Part shown: positions 1 to 8,790 of the stretch, piece after piece
Numbering within the stretch: position 1 is the stretch's first letter
How the letters are laid out: each line of letters begins with the position of its first letter
Assembly: GCF_002043005.1 (NCBI RefSeq)
Contig: NZ_CP020330.1
Coordinates: 704,501 to 768,500, forward strand
Direction: 5' to 3'
From: Martelella mediterranea DSM 17316
Lineage (GTDB): Bacteria; Pseudomonadota; Alphaproteobacteria; Rhizobiales; Rhizobiaceae
DNA length: 64,000 bases
Program-made: the position numbers and the translations under genes
The notes under the pieces: generated by a model
What the model was told of the DNA's origin: nothing
The model's database searches: none
What the model saw: only the letters and a program-made list of their open reading frames with translations

Positions 1-383
1 ACCGATCCGCGCTTGACCGCGGAGATGATGCCCGCCGGAATGCCGATGATGATGGCCAGCAGCATCGCGGAAATCGCAAGTTCGGCGGTGGCCGGAAACA
101 GGTTCAGGAACTCCTGGAACACCGGCTGCTTGGTGGCGATCGAAACGCCAAAATCGCCATGCAGCAGGCCCCAGACATAATCGAGATACTGAACGACGAT
201 CGGGCGGTCATAGCCGAACTGGTGAAGAAGCTTCTGGTAGCGGTCGGGGTCCATGCCGCGTTCGCCGGCCAGAAGCAGGACAGGATCGCCGGGCAGGACG
301 CGCACGAAGCCGAAAGCAACGATGGTGATCCCGATAAAGGTCGGGATAATCAGCAAAAGCTTGCTGAACAGAAATCTGAGCAT
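1..383 (-). CDS. dppB: Peptide/nickel-type ABC transporter permease, DppB-like (5' part only)
   Basis: The minus strand opens at an ATG at 383 and stays open to the window edge, giving the first 127 residues of an inner-membrane permease of the DppB/OppB (BPD_transp_1) family. Visible are an N-terminal membrane helix, the family-typical RVLPGDP motif directly after it, a periplasmic stretch with the FGYDRPI segment, and the beginning of the second helix. The protein would form the translocation channel for the substrate captured by the binding protein encoded just upstream at 597-2192 on the same strand. The gene is truncated by the window, not by mutation. Whether the substrate is dipeptides, heme precursors or another oligopeptide-like compound cannot be judged. 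Confidence 0.85.
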   Translation of the reverse strand, partial: MLRFLFSKLLLIIPTFIGITIVAFGFVRVLPGDPVLLLAGERGMDPDRYQKLLHQFGYDRPIVVQYLDYVWGLLHGDFGVSIATKQPVFQEFLNLFPATAELAISAMLLAIIIGIPAGIISAVKRGS

Positions 384-455
384 GACGATTCCCGAAAACG
401 GAAGGGGGCCGCATGACCGGCATCCGGCTTGCTTTTCGGCCTGCCATCCCGAAAG

Positions 456-532
456 GCGTCATGCTCTGGTGAGCATCCAGGCGACGCGGTGGGCGCTGCC
501 TGGACCCTCGGGTCAAGCCCGAGGGTGACTCC
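456..532. repeat. Intergenic palindromic element, family C (copy 1, diverged)
   Basis: This lies between dppA and dppB. The second arm carries the GGACCCTCGGGTCAAGCC-type sequence seen in full at 30090, 33843 and 50820; the first arm has degenerated to a short GCTCTGGTGAGC hairpin. The element probably folds in the dppA-dppB transcript and could reduce distal expression, which is inference. Confidence 0.7.
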
Positions 533-596
533 CGATCGGGGAGAGGTTTTTGCAAACCGGGGCCGCATTTCCGGCCCCCTTCTCTTGTGCGAGGCC

Positions 597-2192
597 TTAT
601 TCGGCGATGGTTACATCATCGAAGCGGTGATAGCCGAGCGGGTCCATGACGAAGCCCTCGACCGAATTGGTCATCGGCATGAACACCTTGGAATGGGCGA
701 TCGTGTTCCACGGCGCCTGTTCCTTGAAGATCACCTGGGCCTGCTTGTAAAGCTCGGTGCGCTCCTCGGTGTCGGAGGTGACCTTGGCCTTCTGGATCAG
801 TTCCTCGAAGGGCTTGTAGCACCACTGGGCGCGGTTGGAGCCGCCAACGGCATCGCAGCCGAGCAGCACGGCCAGGAAGTTGTCCGGGTCGCCATTGTCG
901 CCGGTCCAGCCGAGAAGCACGGCGCCGTCGCGATCTTCCGCCGAAGAACGGGCCAGATACTCGCCCCACTCATAGGACACGATCTCGGCATCGACGCCGA
1001 CCTTGGCGAGGTCGGCCTGCATCAGCTCGGCCATGCGCCGGGCATTCGGGTTGTAGGGACGCTGAACCGGCATCGCCCAGATCTTCATCGAAAGATCGGT
1101 GACGCCTTCCTCTTCCAGCATCGCCTTGGCGGCTTCCGGATCGTAGGGGTCGTCCTGCACGTCGTCATTATAGGACCACATGGTCGGCGGGATCGGGTTC
1201 TTGGCAACCTCGCCGGCGCCCTGAAACACCGATTCCAGAATGGCCTGCTTGTCGACGGCCATGTTCAGCGCCTTGCGGACCTTCGGATTGTCGAAGGGCG
1301 CGACCTTGGTGTTATAGGCGAGATAGCCGACATTCAGGCCTTCCTTGGCCATGACCGTGATGTCGTCATTGGATTCCAGCGCTTCCAGATCGGCGGGTGC
1401 GGGATAGACCATGATCTGGCACTCGCCGGCTTCCAGCTTCTGGCGGCGAACGGCGGCGTCGGTGGTGATCGCGAAGATCAGGGTGTCGAGGTCTTCCTGA
1501 CCCTTGTAATAGTCCGGATTGGCCTTATAGCGGATGACGGCATCCTGCTGGTAGTTCACGAAGGTGAACGGGCCGGTGCCGACAGGCTTCTGGTTCAACT
1601 GCTCCAGATTGCCGGCTGCTTCGAGCTGGTCGGCATATTCCTTCGACATGATCGAGGCGAAGTCCATGGCGAGGTTGGCGATCATCGGCGCTTCCGGCCG
1701 GTTGAGCACGAACTTGACCGTCATGTCATCGACCTTCTCGATGCTCTTGATCAGGTCCGGCATCGACATGCCGTTGAAATATTCCCAGGAGATGCCCGGC
1801 GCATACTGGTACCAGGGGCTGGATTCATCCATCTGCCGCATGAACGAGAAGATCACGTCGTCGGCGTTCATCTCGCGCGTCGGGGTGAAATAGTCGGTCG
1901 TCTGGAACTTGACGCCCGGACGCAGGTGGAAGGTATATTCCAGACCGTCATCGGAAACGTCCCAGCTCTCGGCAAGGCCGGGTTCGACCTCGGTGGAGCC
2001 GTGCTTGAATTCGGCGAGGCGGTTGTAGATGGCGCGCGAGGAGGCGTCGAACGTCGTGCCCGCGGTATAGGGCGCCGGATCGAAGCCCTCGGGGGAGCCC
2101 TCCGAGCAGTAGACCAGCGTTGATGCGCTGGCGGCGCCGCCAAGCGATACGAAAACGCTCGTGGCGAGCGCCAAAGCCTTCAGTTTCTTCAT
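597..2192 (-). CDS. dppA: Periplasmic dipeptide-type ABC transporter substrate-binding protein
   Basis: A 531-residue solute-binding protein of family 5 (SBP_bac_5). It begins with a Sec signal peptide (MKKLKALALATSVF, cleavage expected after ASA) and continues with the family-typical LVYCSEGSPEGFDP opening and the later LNMAVDK segment. It captures a peptide-like ligand in the periplasm and delivers it to the permease encoded downstream on the same strand. The start at 2192 was chosen because AAGGGG lies 7 nt upstream and the signal peptide begins there; in-frame ATGs at 2195 and 2213 are alternatives. Length fits DppA (about 535). The actual ligand is not deducible. Confidence 0.9.
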   Translation of the reverse strand: MKKLKALALATSVFVSLGGAASASTLVYCSEGSPEGFDPAPYTAGTTFDASSRAIYNRLAEFKHGSTEVEPGLAESWDVSDDGLEYTFHLRPGVKFQTTDYFTPTREMNADDVIFSFMRQMDESSPWYQYAPGISWEYFNGMSMPDLIKSIEKVDDMTVKFVLNRPEAPMIANLAMDFASIMSKEYADQLEAAGNLEQLNQKPVGTGPFTFVNYQQDAVIRYKANPDYYKGQEDLDTLIFAITTDAAVRRQKLEAGECQIMVYPAPADLEALESNDDITVMAKEGLNVGYLAYNTKVAPFDNPKVRKALNMAVDKQAILESVFQGAGEVAKNPIPPTMWSYNDDVQDDPYDPEAAKAMLEEEGVTDLSMKIWAMPVQRPYNPNARRMAELMQADLAKVGVDAEIVSYEWGEYLARSSAEDRDGAVLLGWTGDNGDPDNFLAVLLGCDAVGGSNRAQWCYKPFEELIQKAKVTSDTEERTELYKQAQVIFKEQAPWNTIAHSKVFMPMTNSVEGFVMDPLGYHRFDDVTIAE

Positions 2193-2661
2193 CATTTTCC
2201 CCTTGTGGTTCATATCGTCGACGGCATCTCGCCGCCAAAGGTTTCGCACTTTCCGGCACCGCTCCCGGCTTTTTCGCCCTGTCACGATCCCGAATTATGC
2301 TGAACGGCATGCGGGTCTGCGCCCAACCGCAAACGTCACATTGATGGCGAGACTAGCGCTTTTTATTGACCATGCAATCAAAAAACATGTTACCGCTCTC
2401 GCGTCAGGCATGGCAAACACATGAAATCCTTGAATTTTCCATGACTTGCTTATTTTTGGCAAAATGTGGCGGCATGTCGCGTAATTCTGTTTCACGACAA
2501 TAGGCGCGGCGTTGCCGAAAGTTGCTTTCCACAGGCGACCATACAAGCAGGCCGCTATTTGCCAATCATGCGAAAGTCTGAGATGACCCGCCCTTGATTT
2601 CGTGACGTACCGCCATACTCGATAAGGTGATATCCTGCCCCGATACCCATCCGGAGCGCCC
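2193..2661. other. Divergent intergenic region, dppA / NAD regulator
   Basis: No convincing gene lies here. It is less GC-rich than its neighbours around 2345-2470 and must hold the promoter of the dpp operon (minus) and of the NAD regulator (plus). A lone ATACTC half-site at 2615-2620 recalls the nadA operator but lacks its second half. Confidence 0.5.
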
Positions 2662-3558
2662 GTGACCGAAGCCCGCGTCCATGCCGAACTGATCGCCGTC
2701 CTGACCGCGCTCACCAATGACGCGCCGCGGGTGATGACCGTGCGCATGGGCGCAGCCCTCCCCTCCGGCCCGTTCGAAAACGGCCACCGCACGCTGCAGG
2801 GCGGGCTGAATTCCTGGGTCAGGGCCCAGACCGGGCATCCCGTCGGCTATCTCGAGCAGCTCTACACCTTCGCCGACCGCGATCGCGGGTTCGATGGCGA
2901 GCGCACCATCTCGATCAGCTATCTGGGCCTTGTGCGCGAACAACCGCCGCCCGGCGGCGGCGGGCCGCTGTGGAAGGACTGGTACACCTATTTTCCGTGG
3001 GAGGACCTGCGCGAGGGCCGGCCGGAAATCCTGGAACAGGTCAGCGACCTGATGATGCAGTGGGCAATCAGCGAGCGGCCGGGCCGCGCCGAGCGCCGCC
3101 AGCGCATCCGCTTCGCCTTCGGCATGGACGGCATGGCCTGGAACGAGGAACTGGTGCTGCAGCGCTTCGAGCTGATGTATGAGGCGGGGCTGATCGCCGA
3201 GGCCGGACAGACGCCCGCCTTCTGGTTCGGCAAGCCGATGGCCGCCGATCACCGCCGTATTCTGGCGACCGCGATCGCGCGGCTGCGCGCCAAGATCAAA
3301 TACCGGCCGGTGATCTTCGAACTCATGCCGGAAAGCTTCACGCTGCTGCAGCTTCAGAAATGCGTCGAGGCGCTGGCGGGCCTCAAGCTGCACAAGCCCA
3401 ATTTCCGCCGCCAGATCGACCAGCAGAACCTGATCGAGGAAACCGGACAGACCTCCGACAAGGCCGGCGGCCGCCCGGCCCGGCTTTACCGCTATCGCCA
3501 CGCGATTGTCGAGGAACGGGCGCTGACGCTTTCGAGGCTCCCGCTCGCCCGTTCTTGA
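2662..3558 (+). CDS. nadQ: NUDIX-like transcriptional regulator of NAD biosynthesis (NrtR/NadQ type)
   Basis: This 298-residue protein has a NUDIX-like N-terminal domain (about residues 10-150) and a C-terminal winged-helix region (about 225-285, with KPNFRRQI and GRPARLYRY). The NUDIX box is degenerate: around LQGGLNSWVRAQTG the acidic catalytic residues of the active-hydrolase pattern are missing, as is known for NrtR-type sensors. WVRAQTG followed by YLEQLYTF is characteristic of the alphaproteobacterial NAD regulators. It sits directly upstream of nadABC in the same direction, and two operator-like palindromes lie between it and nadA. The GTG start at 2662 has GGAG 5 nt upstream. It probably represses nadABC in response to an NAD-related metabolite. 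Confidence 0.85.
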   Translation: MTEARVHAELIAVLTALTNDAPRVMTVRMGAALPSGPFENGHRTLQGGLNSWVRAQTGHPVGYLEQLYTFADRDRGFDGERTISISYLGLVREQPPPGGGGPLWKDWYTYFPWEDLREGRPEILEQVSDLMMQWAISERPGRAERRQRIRFAFGMDGMAWNEELVLQRFELMYEAGLIAEAGQTPAFWFGKPMAADHRRILATAIARLRAKIKYRPVIFELMPESFTLLQLQKCVEALAGLKLHKPNFRRQIDQQNLIEETGQTSDKAGGRPARLYRYRHAIVEERALTLSRLPLARS

Positions 3559-3561
3559 CTC

Positions 3562-3578
3562 CCCCTCAATATGGGCGT
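3562..3578. promoter_or_regulatory. Upstream, imperfect copy of the nadABC operator
   Basis: The core CTCAATATG (3565-3573) is the exact reverse complement of the core of the perfect palindrome at 3597-3613. The outer positions of the 17-bp site do not match (CCC and GCG in place of ATA and TAT). Centre-to-centre distance is 35 bp. It also forms a 7-bp inverted repeat, ATGGGCG/CGCCCAT, with 3587-3593. Confidence 0.5.
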
Positions 3579-3596
3579 AATGCTTGCGCCCATGAT

Positions 3597-3613
3597 ATAC
3601 TCATATTGAGTAT
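3597..3613. promoter_or_regulatory. Perfect palindrome, probable NadQ/NrtR operator of nadABC
   Basis: ATACTCA-TAT-TGAGTAT is a perfect 7-bp inverted repeat with a 3-bp spacer in an otherwise GC-rich region, 100 bp before the nadA start and just after the regulator gene. Size, symmetry and position fit an NrtR-class operator. Confidence 0.75.
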
Positions 3614-3712
3614 TAATCGACCAGCGCGAGGTTACCCCAACGCCTCCCCTGGCAGGCCCGGCGCGGCTTCCCCGATTCTTCCGCGCCGGGCCGAACACAG
3701 GAGATAACGCAG

Positions 3713-4684
3713 ATGAACGCGCCCTTTTCCGCAGCAACCCTTTACGACCGGGTGGCCCATGTCATTCCCAAGGCGGAATGGCTGAGCTTTTCCGACGATA
3801 TCGAGGCGATCCACCGCCTGAAGCGGGAGCGCAATGCCGTCATCCTCGCCCATAATTACCAGACGCCGGAAATCTTCCACGGCGTCGCCGATATCGTCGG
3901 CGACAGCCTGGCGCTGGCGCGGGAGGCCACAAGGGTCGATGCCGACGTGATCGTGCTGGCCGGCGTCCACTTCATGGCCGAGACGGCGAAGCTGCTGAAC
4001 CCGGAAAAGACCGTACTGATCCCCGACATGGCCGCCGGCTGTTCGCTGGCGGACTCGATCACGCCCGAGGATATCGCGCTGATGCGGCAGGCCCATCCCG
4101 GCGCGCCGGTGGTCACCTATGTCAACACCTCGGCGGCCGTCAAAGCCGCCTCCGACATCTGCTGCACCTCGGGCAATGCCAAAAGGGTTGTGGAATCGCT
4201 CGGCGTGCCGAAAGTGCTCATGCTGCCCGACGAATATCTCGCCCGCAACGTCGCCCGCGAGACCGATGTCGAACTGATCGCCTGGCGCGGACATTGCGAG
4301 GTACACGAGCTGTTCACCGCCGAAGACGTGCGCGAAATGCGCGCGGCATGGCCGGGCGTCACCATCATCGCCCACCCGGAATGCCCGCCCGAAGTGGTGG
4401 CCGAGGCCGATTTTTCCGGCTCCACCGCCGGCATGTCGGATTATGTCCGCGACGCGAGGCCCGGCCGCGTGGTGCTTCTGACCGAATGCTCGATGAGCGA
4501 CAATGTCGCGGTCAACCATCCGGACGTGAATTTCGTCCGGCCCTGCAATCTGTGCCCGCACATGAAGCGGATCACGCTTGGCAATATCCGCACCGCCCTT
4601 CAGGAGATGCGCCACGAGGTCACCGTCGATCCCGCGATCGCCGATGATGCCCGCCGCGCCGTCGAGCGGATGCTCGCGGTATGA
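3713..4684 (+). CDS. nadA: Quinolinate synthase A
   Basis: A 323-residue [4Fe-4S] enzyme that condenses iminoaspartate with dihydroxyacetone phosphate to quinolinate, the second step of de novo NAD synthesis. The HNYQTPEI substrate loop is present, as are three cysteine motifs: [16 protein letters not shown] and CNLCPHMKR. These fit the cluster-binding positions of the family. A strong AGGAGA ribosome site precedes the ATG. Its stop overlaps the nadB start by 4 bp (ATGA), so the two are translationally coupled. The operator pair at 3562-3613 suggests NAD-dependent repression. Confidence 0.97.
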   Translation: MNAPFSAATLYDRVAHVIPKAEWLSFSDDIEAIHRLKRERNAVILAHNYQTPEIFHGVADIVGDSLALAREATRVDADVIVLAGVHFMAETAKLLNPEKTVLIPDMAAGCSLADSITPEDIALMRQAHPGAPVVTYVNTSAAVKAASDICCTSGNAKRVVESLGVPKVLMLPDEYLARNVARETDVELIAWRGHCEVHELFTAEDVREMRAAWPGVTIIAHPECPPEVVAEADFSGSTAGMSDYVRDARPGRVVLLTECSMSDNVAVNHPDVNFVRPCNLCPHMKRITLGNIRTALQEMRHEVTVDPAIADDARRAVERMLAV

Positions 4685-6198
4685 CCATCGCCGTCATCGG
4701 TTCCGGTATCGGCGGACTGGCAACGGCGCTTGCGCTGGCGCCGATGCCCGTCGTGCTGATGACCAAGGCCGCGCTCGGCGCGGAAACCTCCACCGGCTGG
4801 GCGCAGGGCGGCATCGCCGCCGCCCTTGGCGACGACGATAGCGCGGAGCTGCATCTTGCCGATACGCTGGCGGCCGGGGACGGGCTTTGCGACGCCGAGG
4901 CGACGGCGCGGATATTGCAGGGTGCGCCGGAGGCGATCGCCTTTCTCGAGCACCATGGCGTCGCCTTCGATCGCGCCCCCGATGGACGGCTCGCCTTCGG
5001 GCTGGAAGCCGCCCATTCCCGCCGGCGGATCATCCATGCCGGCGGCGATGCCACGGGCGCGGCGATCGTCAAGGCGCTGACGAAGGCCGTGGCCGCAACC
5101 CCTTCGATCACGGTCGTTTCCGGGGCAGAGGTGCGCCGGTTGCTGGTGCGCGACAATGCGGTCTGCGGCCTCGCCGGCGTGAAGGACGGGCAACCGTTCC
5201 GGCTCGCCGCCTCCCGGGTTGTGATCGCAACCGGCGGCATAGGCGGGCTCTACGACGCCTCGACCAACCCATCGGGCAATTTCGGCCAGGGCGTGGCGCT
5301 TGCCGCCCGCGCCGGGGCAATGCTTGCCGACATGGAATTCGTGCAGTTCCACCCGACTGCGCTCGCAACCGACATCCGCCCGCTGCCGCTGATCAGCGAG
5401 GCGGTGCGCGGCGAAGGGGCCTTGCTTCTGAATGAGAAGGGCGAGCGCTTTCTGGCCGCAACGCCGGGCGCGGAGCTTGCGCCGCGCGATGTCGTCGCCC
5501 GCGCGATCGCCGCCGAAATCGCCCGGGGCGGTCGGGTTTTTCTGGATGCGCGGGCCGCGCTCGGTAGCCGCTTCAAGAACCGCTTTCCGGAGATCTTCGC
5601 GATCTGCGCCCGCGCCGGCATCGACCCGGCGACCGATCTCATTCCGGTGCGCCCGGCCGAGCATTACCATATGGGCGGGATCGCCGTGGATGCTTCGGGC
5701 CGCAGCTCGGTCGGCGGTCTTTATGCCGTCGGCGAATGTGCTGCGACCGGGCTCCATGGCGCGAACCGGCTGGCCAGCAATTCGCTGCTGGAGGCCGCCG
5801 TCACCGGGCTTGCCGCCGCCGCCGATATCGCCGCCGCGCCGCCCGGCCGCGTGATGCCGCTTCCGGCACTGGCGCTGCCCGCCGCCCCCAGGCTTGCCAC
5901 CGTGCGCGGCATCGTCTCAAGCGCGCTCGGCGTCACCCGCGATCACGCCGCCCTTGGCGAGGCGATCGCCGCTCTGCTGCCGCTCGCAGAAGGCGACGGC
6001 CCGGACGCCGACCCGGCGATCGTCGCGCTCTCGATAGCCGTGTTCGCCGCGATGCGCGAAGAATCTCGCGGCGGCCATGCCCGCATCGACTTTCCGCAGA
6101 AGAACCCCGAAAGCCGGCGCCGAACGATGACGCTCGACGCCGTTTTCGCCCATGCCCGCGCGCTTGCCGCGCGCCCCGCGCTTGCCCGTAGCGCCTGA
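4681..6198 (+). CDS. nadB: L-aspartate oxidase
   Basis: A 505-residue FAD enzyme that oxidises L-aspartate to iminoaspartate, supplying NadA. It shows the N-terminal dinucleotide-binding [13 protein letters not shown] motif, the HYHMGGI active-site segment of the succinate dehydrogenase/fumarate reductase flavoprotein family, and the [18 protein letters not shown] stretch that contacts FAD. The C-terminal helical domain ends with an FPQKNP segment. It overlaps nadA by 4 bp and nadC begins 10 nt after its stop, so all three form one operon. Confidence 0.97.
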   Translation: MTIAVIGSGIGGLATALALAPMPVVLMTKAALGAETSTGWAQGGIAAALGDDDSAELHLADTLAAGDGLCDAEATARILQGAPEAIAFLEHHGVAFDRAPDGRLAFGLEAAHSRRRIIHAGGDATGAAIVKALTKAVAATPSITVVSGAEVRRLLVRDNAVCGLAGVKDGQPFRLAASRVVIATGGIGGLYDASTNPSGNFGQGVALAARAGAMLADMEFVQFHPTALATDIRPLPLISEAVRGEGALLLNEKGERFLAATPGAELAPRDVVARAIAAEIARGGRVFLDARAALGSRFKNRFPEIFAICARAGIDPATDLIPVRPAEHYHMGGIAVDASGRSSVGGLYAVGECAATGLHGANRLASNSLLEAAVTGLAAAADIAAAPPGRVMPLPALALPAAPRLATVRGIVSSALGVTRDHAALGEAIAALLPLAEGDGPDADPAIVALSIAVFAAMREESRGGHARIDFPQKNPESRRRTMTLDAVFAHARALAARPALARSA

Positions 6199-6208
6199 GG
6201 ACCATGCC

Positions 6209-7057
6209 ATGCTGCCCCACCTGATCATCGAACCCGCCGTCCGCCGCGCGCTTGAGGAAGACCTCGGCCTTGCCGGCGACATCACCGCCAATGCCGTAAT
6301 CCCGGCCGGCCATCGTTCCACCGTGGTGATGGCGGCGCGCCGGCGCGGCGTGATCGCCGGTCTCGATGCCGCCGAACTCGCCTTCACGCTGGTCGACCCG
6401 GCCATCGTCATGACCCGGCATGTGGCGGATGGCGACAAGGTCGAGGCCGGCGATATCGTCGCGACCGTCACCGGCCCCTCGCGCGGGCTGCTGACGGGCG
6501 AGCGCACCGCGCTCAATTTCCTCGGCCATCTCTCCGGCATCGCCACCGTGACGGCCGGGGTTGTCGCGGCCGTCGAGGGCACCGATGCGGCGATCGTATG
6601 CACCCGCAAGACCACGCCGGGGCTGCGCGCACTGGAGAAATACGCCGTGAAGGCCGGCGGCGGCGGCAATCACCGCTTCTCGCTCGCCGATGCGGTGCTG
6701 ATCAAGGACAATCATATCGCGATCGCCGGCGGCATCCGTCCGGCGCTTCAGGCGGCAAAGCGGCACGCCGGCCACATGGTCAAGATCGAGATCGAGGTCG
6801 ACACGCTCGACCAGCTCCGCGAGGCGATGGATGAGGGCGTCGACGCCGTGCTGCTCGACAACATGTCGCCGGAAACCCTCACTGAAGCGGTTTCGATCGT
6901 CGCCGGCCGCGCGATCACCGAGGCCTCGGGCGGCATCACGCCCGAGACCGCCGGCGCGGTCGCAAGAGCCGGCGTCGACCTGATCTCGATCGGTTGGCTG
7001 ACCCATTCCGCCCCCGTGCTTGATATCGGGCTCGACTACCGAACGGCGGCGGCCTGA
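6209..7057 (+). CDS. nadC: Nicotinate-nucleotide pyrophosphorylase (quinolinate phosphoribosyltransferase)
   Basis: A 282-residue enzyme that converts quinolinate and PRPP to nicotinate mononucleotide, the third de novo NAD step. Seen motifs are [13 protein letters not shown] near the N-terminus, TRKTTPGLR in the PRPP/quinolinate site, KDNHI, and the C-terminal [10 protein letters not shown]. The ATG at 6209 gives a family-like N-terminus (MLPHLIIEP); an upstream in-frame start at 6152 would overlap nadB and is less likely. Its last 22 bp overlap the end of the convergent reductase gene. A degraded duplicate of its last ~104 bp lies at 8187-8290. Confidence 0.95.
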   Translation: MLPHLIIEPAVRRALEEDLGLAGDITANAVIPAGHRSTVVMAARRRGVIAGLDAAELAFTLVDPAIVMTRHVADGDKVEAGDIVATVTGPSRGLLTGERTALNFLGHLSGIATVTAGVVAAVEGTDAAIVCTRKTTPGLRALEKYAVKAGGGGNHRFSLADAVLIKDNHIAIAGGIRPALQAAKRHAGHMVKIEIEVDTLDQLREAMDEGVDAVLLDNMSPETLTEAVSIVAGRAITEASGGITPETAGAVARAGVDLISIGWLTHSAPVLDIGLDYRTAAA

Positions 7058-7581
7058 GGGAACGCATAATGCAGCCGGACACAGCCCCGGTCGAGCGCCT
7101 TGACGCTTAGCAGGCCCGGTTGCGCCGCAAACCCCGTCGCCGGAAACAGCGGCGACCCCCCGCCGATCAGTTCCGGCATGACATAGATCTCGATCTCGTC
7201 GAGCGCGCCACGCTCCATGAACGCCATCTGCAGTTTTCCACCGCCGAGCATCCAGACATCGCCATCGTCCAGCGCGCGCAGTTCCGCGATCAGGCTGTCG
7301 ACGTCCGTCCTCGTCTCGATTGCCCCCTTCGGGCGGTCGATGGGGCGTGACGTCACGACCAGCGCCCGCTTGCCTTCATAGGGCCAGGGGCCTTCCATAC
7401 GGTCCAGAAAGTCATACGTGCCCCGCCCCATGACAAGGGTGCCGATCCGCTCCAGGAAGCGATTGTAATCGTGTTCGCCGAGATCGAGCCCGTCATAGCG
7501 GAACAGCCAATCGAGATTGTCGTCCGGTCCGGCGATGAACCCGTCGAGGCTGGTTGCGATATAACCCACAATCTTTGCCAT
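7036..7581 (-). CDS. Dihydrofolate reductase-like / RibD C-terminal domain protein
   Basis: A 181-residue protein of the RibD C-terminal/DHFR-like family. The N-terminus (IVGYIATSLDGFIAG) is the family NADPH-site opening, followed by LVMGRGTYDFL and, later, VWMLGGGKL. Such stand-alone proteins are presumed NADPH-dependent reductases of unknown substrate; a true folA or ribD function is not implied. It is divergently transcribed from the TetR gene across a 26-bp palindrome and is probably controlled by it. Its 3' end overlaps nadC by 22 bp. Confidence 0.85.
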   Translation of the reverse strand: MAKIVGYIATSLDGFIAGPDDNLDWLFRYDGLDLGEHDYNRFLERIGTLVMGRGTYDFLDRMEGPWPYEGKRALVVTSRPIDRPKGAIETRTDVDSLIAELRALDDGDVWMLGGGKLQMAFMERGALDEIEIYVMPELIGGGSPLFPATGFAAQPGLLSVKALDRGCVRLHYAFPQAAAVR

Positions 7582-7593
7582 AAGCGCTCCTTG

Positions 7594-7619
7594 TTTATAA
7601 ATGAATGTTCATTTATAAA
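7594..7619. promoter_or_regulatory. Long palindrome between reductase and TetR genes (probable TetR operator)
   Basis: TTTATAAATGAA and TTCATTTATAAA form perfect 12-bp arms around a 2-bp centre (TG). It fills the short gap between the two divergent start codons (7581 and 7626), where it would cover both promoters. Confidence 0.8.
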
Positions 7620-7625
7620 CGCCTC

Positions 7626-8186
7626 ATGCCCAGAAACAAGTCAATTTCCGAACCGGCCCTTCTCGCCATACTGCTCGACGCCATCGCCGAGACCGGTCCG
7701 GACTACCTGACCTTCGCCAGGGCCGCCGCGCGCAGCGGCCTTTCCGCACCGACCCTGGTACAGCGGTTCGGCGACCGCGCGGCGATGGTCGAGGCCATCC
7801 TGATGTTTGCCTGGGACCGGCTTGATGAGGCAACCGAAGCCGCCGATGCCGCCTTTCCGGTCTCGCCGCGTGGCGCGATCGACCTGCTTCTGCATCTCAC
7901 GCCCGATGCCGAACATGGCCTCGATGGCGGCTTGCCGCTTCTGCGCGAGGACATGCGCAACCCGGCGCTGAGGGCGCGCGGCAGGGCCTGGGGCGACAGG
8001 CTTTCGGCCGCGCTTTCGCGCCGGCTCGGCGATAATCCGGCGCTGGGGCGTCAGATGGCGAGCCTGTGGCAGGGCGCGATCATCTGGTGGGGTTTCGACC
8101 GCAACGGCCCGCCGCAGGCGGCTATCGGCGAGGCTCTCGAAGGCTGGTGCCGCACCGCCGGCCTCGATCAAAGCCCGCAACGTTGA
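7626..8186 (+). CDS. TetR/AcrR-family transcriptional regulator
   Basis: A 186-residue protein with an N-terminal helix-turn-helix: LLDAIAETGPDYLTFARAA leads into SGLSAPTLVQRFGDRAAMVEA (about residues 10-55), the usual TetR pattern, and a variable ligand-binding C-terminal half. The ATG at 7626 was chosen because the earlier in-frame start at 7605 lies inside the palindrome. It probably represses itself and the divergent DHFR-like gene; the inducer is unknown. Its stop codon directly abuts the nadC-derived remnant at 8187. Confidence 0.85.
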   Translation: MPRNKSISEPALLAILLDAIAETGPDYLTFARAAARSGLSAPTLVQRFGDRAAMVEAILMFAWDRLDEATEAADAAFPVSPRGAIDLLLHLTPDAEHGLDGGLPLLREDMRNPALRARGRAWGDRLSAALSRRLGDNPALGRQMASLWQGAIIWWGFDRNGPPQAAIGEALEGWCRTAGLDQSPQR

Positions 8187-8290
8187 GCGCGGACGCAAGA
8201 GCCGGCGTCGATCCGATCCCGATTGGCTGGCCGCCCCATTCGGCTCCGGTTCCCGATAGCGTGCCCGACATTAAAAACGCCGCCGAGCGA
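8187..8290 (+). pseudogene. Decayed duplicate of the nadC 3' end
   Basis: This segment aligns without gaps to nadC positions 6954-7057 at a fixed offset of 1233 bp. The first 25 bp carry a single mismatch (GCGCGG-A/T-CGCAAGAGCC...), then divergence rises. Frame-matched translation reads ARAGVDPIPIGWPPHSAP against [18 protein letters not shown] in NadC. There is no start, no stop at the homologous place, and several substitutions create prolines, so it is a non-functional remnant. Together with nadC it flanks the reductase/TetR pair as imperfect direct repeats. Confidence 0.8.
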
Positions 8291-8399
8291 ACCGGCAGGC
8301 ATTTTCTCCCGTAATTCCCCTTGTCTGGTTGTTGTGGATGCGCGCCGCGCAGAGACTCGCCTTTGCCGGTCGCGCGCAAAACCGTGAGAGGAGACAGGG

Positions 8400-8774
8400 A
8401 TGAACCGGAGAACCTCATTTTTGCTTGCGTTTCCGCTGGCGGCCGCGCCCGGGCTTGCCGAAGCCTCCGAGCTTGCCGGCGTGTGGGCGCGCGGCGATGG
8501 CAAGGCGCGGGTGCTGGTCGAGCAATGCGGCGACGACCTGTGCGCCACCAATGTCTGGGTCAGGCCCGGCACGCGCAACGAGCGCGTCGGCGACACGCTG
8601 GTCATGGATGTCGACCCGGTCGGGCCGTCGCGCTACGAGGGCCGGGCCCGCGATGTGCGGCGCGGCCTGACCTATTCCATGGAGATCTCGCTGGACGGCG
8701 CGGCGATGGAGACGCGCGGCTGCATCCTCGGCAAGCTGATCTGCAGATCGGCGAACTGGACCAGCCTGAACTGA
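8400..8774 (+). CDS. Secreted DUF2147-type protein
   Basis: A 124-residue protein with an N-terminal signal peptide (RRTSFLLAFPLAAAPGLAEA) followed by a DUF2147-like domain (LAGVWARGDGKARV near the start, MSMEISLDG-like centre). Four cysteines (CGDDLC, GCILGKLIC) could form disulfides in the periplasm. GAGG lies 9 nt before the ATG. The function of this family is not established. It is followed by the convergent SLC13-type gene, with no obvious operon partner. Confidence 0.7.
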   Translation: MNRRTSFLLAFPLAAAPGLAEASELAGVWARGDGKARVLVEQCGDDLCATNVWVRPGTRNERVGDTLVMDVDPVGPSRYEGRARDVRRGLTYSMEISLDGAAMETRGCILGKLICRSANWTSLN

Positions 8775-8790
8775 AGGTCCATGGCAAGGG

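Noticed and set aside
429..2123. Long open frame antisense to dppA
   Set aside because: It is a GC-rich shadow of a clear binding-protein gene, with His/Arg/Gly-biased composition and no family resemblance. The similar long antisense frames over nrdE, pgi, abmG, abmA and the SLC13 gene were rejected for the same reason.
2615..2631. Third NadQ-type operator before its own gene
   Set aside because: Only the left half (ATACTC) matches; the second half lacks symmetry, so autoregulation is not supported by it.
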